Positions 60,901-64,000 of a stretch of DNA of 64,000 bases are shown here, piece after piece (positions within the stretch are counted from its first letter, which is position 1; the number at the start of each line of letters is the position of its first letter). The position numbers and the translations under genes were made by a program. Under the pieces are notes generated by a model. The model was not told where the DNA came from and made no database searches. It worked only from the letters and a program-made list of their open reading frames with translations. This DNA comes from Roseburia sp. (GTDB taxonomy: Bacteria; Bacillota; Clostridia; Lachnospirales; Lachnospiraceae): NCBI GenBank assembly GCA_019421345.1, contig JAHZFL010000004.1:90054-154053 (forward strand), given 5' to 3'.

Positions 60901-61529
60901 GTCCGCATCCTTGTCACCTCATAGCATTCCGCCGCGCGCGCCTTCGGCTCAATGGCAACGCGCTTCTTTCTGCCAATGCCGACCAAAAACTCCTCGATCT
61001 TTTGACCGGACGGCGTTGCACGGCGCAACCCCTCATACAAAAGCCGCTCCTTAGAGGCGCATTCCGAAAATATATTTTGAAAGCGCTTGGAATAAAACAG
61101 ACGCTTAGCTTCCTGCGGACTTTTCTTTGCAAGCTCCGTAAAATCGTTCAGATTGCGGATGCGTCCGACGGAGGTCTCGGCATATAAGCCGCAGACAGAC
61201 ACAACAAAAGAGAGGTTATATTCTCCCCCTGCGCAAATAATATAAAACTCGCCCTTTTGAATATCACCCTCTACGAATCCGCTGCTGTGAAATTGATAAT
61301 GGATATGCGCCTCCTCCCCCGCAAACTGGGGCGTTAAGCATTCCATCCTCTCACTGGAGGTCTCGATCCTTCCCCGCATCGGCACACGATTTGCACTTGT
61401 AATGACAAACTCTCCCGTGTAATCCTTTCCCTCTAATATTTCAATCTCTATCTTATCCTCCGAAAAGGAAAGCACCGGTCTGTCGTATTCAAATCTTCCC
61501 TCTGCCAGTTGCTCTATCCGTTTCTGCAA
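57975..61529 (-). CDS. Giant DUF5717-like protein (Ig-like N-terminus, helical repeats)
   Basis: An 1184-residue protein, no signal peptide. Start is TTG at 61,529 with AGGTGG upstream; no in-frame ATG is available nearby. Residues ~20-115 and ~215-300 look like Ig/BACON-type beta domains (FSEDKIEIEILEGKDYTGEF; LTVESDAPFLIPL). Residues ~310-1040 are alpha-helical repeats. Residues ~1060-1180 form a final beta-rich domain (RFFLEYHTRPGRQIRISFRG). It is the first gene of the four-gene cluster. The function is unknown; it is large enough to be a scaffold for the Hsp70-like partner. Confidence 0.75.
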   Translation of the reverse strand: MQKRIEQLAEGRFEYDRPVLSFSEDKIEIEILEGKDYTGEFVITSANRVPMRGRIETSSERMECLTPQFAGEEAHIHYQFHSSGFVEGDIQKGEFYIICAGGEYNLSFVVSVCGLYAETSVGRIRNLNDFTELAKKSPQEAKRLFYSKRFQNIFSECASKERLLYEGLRRATPSGQKIEEFLVGIGRKKRVAIEPKARAAECYEVTRMRTETVELTRSHWGYVKLTVESDAPFLIPLRTCVTEEDFIGSSCLFSYEIREEALHAGRNYGRLFFHMPDETFSLEVCAARTKKGESGRKMRGRKLQEGRIQLARLYIEYRLKRIVTGAWANQSTELLDRLAALAPEEELYPLMKAQALIANKQRQEAEWILDAYKRSCTDKSTPQWGYYLYLCTLLEREPSYVDRMAEQIELLFQKNPKSTLLFWILLFLKDSYYRSNAGRYRAIEAWMAQGERSPYLYLEAYYLLWQDPYLLGRLGEFEILVLNWAAKNQALSVDIVMQIMQALPGLRGFHPLVYRILTECYRVSPKEEVLAGICAYLIRSQCCTGRFHAWYELGIRQELRLTGLYEAYLMSMEERCLYEVPKLIQMYFQYDSGLAYPYRARLFVNIIAGKKRKPELYQKYRRRMDVFAIEQITAGHIDENLAVIYEELFLGGMLNEELASRMADLFFTHQLTCENKRAARAYIIEEELAEPASVPIVGGKAYFTVYTQNYVVILEDTQGRRFCESIPFADEPLLHPQLYLERCLALAPDAWQYLLYWYASGETQTVSAEHRERYLKILLLEERLSSVWKERILLMLLKEYRNGGCPVTPAESALGSYLKGADMELLSLSVRRRLIELLLAEQLYEKAYHMVQTDGYDYLDQQSRVDLLSYAVSKSGFEEDDFLLGFASDTFLKGNYNDVILSYLCSYYHGATKELERLWLAAGEFGLDRFELEERILTQMLETTEYTPHIEQIYDSYCAGNKKETLCVAYITYFLDIYLREDALVPSHVFAQVQERYLSKKKLNDTCRLGLLKYLSEKRRLTETQHQAADELLLSCLVDHMFLSCVRKLPPTLLKKYHLQERFFLEYHTRPGRQIRISFRGEEEQYRTGELTEVYPGVYVREFLLFPGETIQYYLTEMIEGERVVTESRCISNQNRLSMEGEGRYAWLCTMTTAKEAGDDLLVGEQMRKYRSMAALTEHIFERM

Positions 61530-61606
61530 ATCGCCACCTGCTTTTCTATTGCTTTTTTATACGCAATGACTATAATAGATTATAAACTAATTTGAAGGAG
61601 TTCGCA

Positions 61607-62695
61607 ATGATAAAACAAAAAGACCATTTTCACGGAAGTGATCTGGAAAAAATAGAACAAATCTACGGTATCCGCAAGGAGGAGCTCATCAGCTTTTCCG
61701 CAAATGTCAATCCCCTCGGCATCTCCCCGCTGCTGCGCGAAGCGCTGATCCAAAAGATTGATACGATCACCGCTTATCCCGATCGGGAATACACCTCGCT
61801 GCGCCGGTCGATCGCCGCCTACTGCGGCACGACGGCAGAGCATGTGCTCGTCGGCAGCGGGGCAACCGAGCTGATCTCCCTGTTCATCCAGCTTACCCGC
61901 CCCAAAAAAGCACTCGTTCTCGGACCGACCTACTCAGAATATGAGCGCGAGATCGCTCTTGGCGGCGGGCAGACGATCTACTATCCCCTTTCCGAAAAAA
62001 GACGTTTCCGGCTGGAGATCAACGACTTTCTCTCACAGCTTGATGAAACGCTTGCGCTCCTCGTCATCTGCAATCCAAACAACCCGACCTCCTCCTCCGT
62101 GGAAAGAGCGGATATGACACGCATCTTAGACGCCTGCCTCGCCCGCAGTATCTATGTCATGATCGACGAGACCTACATTGAATTTGCGGAGGATATGGAC
62201 AGGCTTTCCTCCGTTCCTCTGACGGACGCCTACCCGAATCTTATCGTCCTGCGCGGTACCTCAAAGTTCTTTGCAGCTCCCGGACTTCGTCTCGGATATG
62301 CCATAGCCGGAAGCCTGCGTCTGATCGACGAGATCAATGCAAGGAAAAATCCATGGACGATCCATTCGCTTGCCGCCGCGGCAGGTGAAACAATGTTTCA
62401 GGATACCGACTATATCAGGAAAACGAAAACGCTGATCGCCTCTGAGCGCACCCGCATCTACAGCCTCCTTAAGGATCATCCGGCGTTCGACGCCTATGAA
62501 CCGGACGCAAATTTTCTGCTTCTTCGCATCCGCGGGAAGGAACTTACCGCAAAGGAGCTGTTTACACGCGCCCTGCGGCAGGGAATGATGATCCGCGACT
62601 GCTCGGACTTCCCGTTTTTAAACGACTCCTATCTTCGTTTCTGCTTCATGCTCCCCGAGCAGAACGACAGGCTGCTCGCCTGTCTGCTTGCTTGA
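61607..62695 (+). CDS. PLP-dependent aminotransferase, CobD/HisC-like
   Basis: A 362-residue protein starting at the ATG with GAAGGAG upstream. HFHGSDLEKIEQIYGI and SFSANVNPLG are typical of threonine-phosphate decarboxylase/histidinol-phosphate transaminase relatives. The PLP-binding motif is TSKFFAAPGLRLGY (Lys near residue 223), with NPNNPTSS and DETYIEF also present. No cobalamin or histidine genes are nearby, so the substrate is open. It is convergent with the next gene, with 5 nt between stops. Confidence 0.85.
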   Translation: MIKQKDHFHGSDLEKIEQIYGIRKEELISFSANVNPLGISPLLREALIQKIDTITAYPDREYTSLRRSIAAYCGTTAEHVLVGSGATELISLFIQLTRPKKALVLGPTYSEYEREIALGGGQTIYYPLSEKRRFRLEINDFLSQLDETLALLVICNPNNPTSSSVERADMTRILDACLARSIYVMIDETYIEFAEDMDRLSSVPLTDAYPNLIVLRGTSKFFAAPGLRLGYAIAGSLRLIDEINARKNPWTIHSLAAAAGETMFQDTDYIRKTKTLIASERTRIYSLLKDHPAFDAYEPDANFLLLRIRGKELTAKELFTRALRQGMMIRDCSDFPFLNDSYLRFCFMLPEQNDRLLACLLA

Positions 62696-62700
62696 TACGG

Positions 62701-63879
62701 CTAAAACTCCTGCTCCTCCTTCGCATCCTTCACAAGCAGAAATTCTACGCAGCCGGACACACGGTACAAGATAAAGTTTTGCAAAAACGCCATCGTCTCT
62801 CCATACACCGTGTCGTCCTGCTCATCTAAAATACTGCCCTCAAGCAGATAGCTCATGCCGTTATGATAATCTCTCCCATCCTCCAGGGTAAAGCTTCTCC
62901 ATAAATATTTTCCCATTTCACTCTCCTGCTTCATTTTACTTTCCAGAAGCAGGATTCCCGTCTTTTCGTTCTTTGCAAAATGATTGCGGTAAAGATACCG
63001 GAAATGAAGCGGCGGAACACGCGTGGGCTGACGCATTCCATATTGATTTCCGGGATGATTGTCCTTTTTCTGCACCCATATGAACATGCTGTGGAAAGTC
63101 AGCCCGCCCACATGAGAAAACTGCGTCTGTGCACAAAGGTCTGCAAACGAAAGCGCACAAAGCTCCTCCTCCTGTGCGATTCTTTTGCACAGCTTGGAAA
63201 AAAGCTGCTGCACATGTTTCCACTCATAATAATGAGACGAATCATAGTAGGTCGTGCCCGCCCAGTGCAGTCCGCAGCGCTCGATCATGGCTCTGCCCTC
63301 ACGCTCGTTTGCCGCCACGCTTTTGCGCGCGTTCACCCGTGAAAAATACTCATACAAGATCTCTAAGATTTCCTGTTTCTTCTCACCTGGCATGACATGA
63401 TTTTTCCGATTCTCCACACATTTTTGATAGCACTCATAAAAAAGCTCGCCGACTGCCTGATAGCTTAACGCCTGTGTATAATAATCCTGCATAATGGCTC
63501 CCGCAATTTTATAGAGGATATTCGCCTGCCAGTTTCCGACAGATTTGACGCTGTCAATAATATCCTCATAAAGTTCGGAGGTCAGCACGGGCTCGGTGAA
63601 ATCTCTCGTCACCTCAAAGGAATCCCAATCCGGCGGAACCTCGCCTTCGCCCTTTACGATGATTCTGCGATCCTCCTCATTTCCTTCCAAAGAGGCGTTC
63701 TTCTCCTTTTCCCTGCTCTGCTTTGGCGGTTTCCTCTCCTCCCGCTCCTCCTCAAATTCATGCAGCAGCAATTCGAGAAAATGAGCGCTCCACCGTTCAT
63801 TGTCCTGTTGTCTTGCTTTTCTTCCATCTCCACGCTCTCCAGACGCCTCCGTAACCGCCTTCACCTTCTGCAACGCCAT
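62701..63879 (-). CDS. Conserved hypothetical protein of 392 residues
   Basis: The N-terminal ~90 residues are charged and low-complexity (EEEREERKPPKQSREKEKNA); the rest is a globular domain rich in aromatic residues (GLHWAGTTYYDSSHYYEWKH; THFxYLYRNHF-type region). There is no signal peptide or membrane segment and no recognised catalytic motif. It lies beside the DUF5716/5717 cluster but faces the aminotransferase gene, so co-transcription with the cluster is not indicated. Confidence 0.65.
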   Translation of the reverse strand: MALQKVKAVTEASGERGDGRKARQQDNERWSAHFLELLLHEFEEEREERKPPKQSREKEKNASLEGNEEDRRIIVKGEGEVPPDWDSFEVTRDFTEPVLTSELYEDIIDSVKSVGNWQANILYKIAGAIMQDYYTQALSYQAVGELFYECYQKCVENRKNHVMPGEKKQEILEILYEYFSRVNARKSVAANEREGRAMIERCGLHWAGTTYYDSSHYYEWKHVQQLFSKLCKRIAQEEELCALSFADLCAQTQFSHVGGLTFHSMFIWVQKKDNHPGNQYGMRQPTRVPPLHFRYLYRNHFAKNEKTGILLLESKMKQESEMGKYLWRSFTLEDGRDYHNGMSYLLEGSILDEQDDTVYGETMAFLQNFILYRVSGCVEFLLVKDAKEEQEF

Positions 63880-63954
63880 AACTATCTCTCCTCTTGTGCT
63901 TTCTCTCTCTTACATTATATCGGCACAAATTCCATATATTTATAGAAAAAGGGG

Positions 63955-63993
63955 CTGTCGCTTTAACGATTAATAAATCGTGAAGCGTCAGCT
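63955..63993. terminator. Strong stem-loop at the right window edge
   Basis: GCTGTCGCTTTAACGATT pairs with AATCGTGAAGCGTCAGC around a 4-nt loop, with A-run before and T-rich run after, fitting a bidirectional terminator. The adjacent minus-strand TATAAT near 63,917 may be the promoter of the hypothetical gene. Confidence 0.6.
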
Positions 63994-64000
63994 TCCTTTT

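Noticed and set aside
1..64000. tRNA or rRNA genes
   Set aside because: No cloverleaf or rRNA-like sequence was recognised; the ICE uses a protein gene as attachment site.

Overview
The window holds most of a low-GC integrative and conjugative element (ICE, positions 1 to about 54,090, left end outside the window) followed by about 10 kb of higher-GC host chromosome. The host looks like a spore-forming Lachnospiraceae bacterium (Bacillota). Evidence is a cotJA-cotJB-cotJC spore-coat operon and a DUF5716/DUF5717-like gene pair that I associate with that family from memory. The element is inserted inside cotJC: only its first ~32 codons remain at the right junction, right beside the element's large serine recombinase.

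ICE layout, left to right. 1-4.4 kb: the start of a giant ArdC-like/N6-methyltransferase (helicase) protein whose linker also encodes a TnpV homologue in another frame, plus two accessory genes. 4.6-6.6 kb: transposase debris and an AT-rich membrane-protein cargo gene. 6.6-11 kb: a secreted adhesin-like protein and a lipoprotein with Ig-like domains and an Asn/Gly repeat tail. 11.1-11.9 kb: two tandem copies of a type I toxin-antitoxin locus. 12-14.9 kb: small regulators (BlaI-like, Cro-like) and membrane proteins. 14.9-19.5 kb: a compact Tad/type IV pilus-like operon (CpaF ATPase, fused TadB-TadC, TadE-like protein, and four proteins with the same N-terminal leader, two of them under 50 residues). 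19.6-36 kb: the conjugation machinery (SleB-type hydrolase, VirB4, VirB4-N-like protein, PrgI, VirB6/TrbL, Maff2, a split VirD4 coupling protein, PcfB-like protein, MobP-type relaxase, MobC) and a candidate oriT. 36-38.2 kb: stability and toxin genes (Fst-like type I system, catalytic-His-less Fic protein, MNT/HEPN pair). 38.7-45.1 kb: replication and partition (iteron-like repeats, possible initiator, ParA/ParB, toprim primase fused to a P-loop kinase, methyltransferase, XRE regulator). 45.2-50.3 kb: a repeat-solenoid protein and a patchwork of small DNA-binding proteins with clear operators. 50.4-52.3 kb: a TOPRIM-like/AAA ATPase pair resembling AbiL/PARIS/RloAB defence systems. 52.6-54.06 kb: serine recombinase.

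Three upstream regions of ICE operons share a conserved ~60-nt inverted-repeat element, which suggests coordinated control of transfer. The chromosomal part (54.07-64 kb) holds the cotJ operon, a four-gene cluster on the minus strand (coiled-coil membrane protein, alpha-helical protein, Hsp70/actin-fold-like DUF5716 protein, giant DUF5717 protein), a CobD/HisC-like aminotransferase on the plus strand and one family-restricted unknown gene.

All family names were assigned by reading the sequence; no database search was possible.
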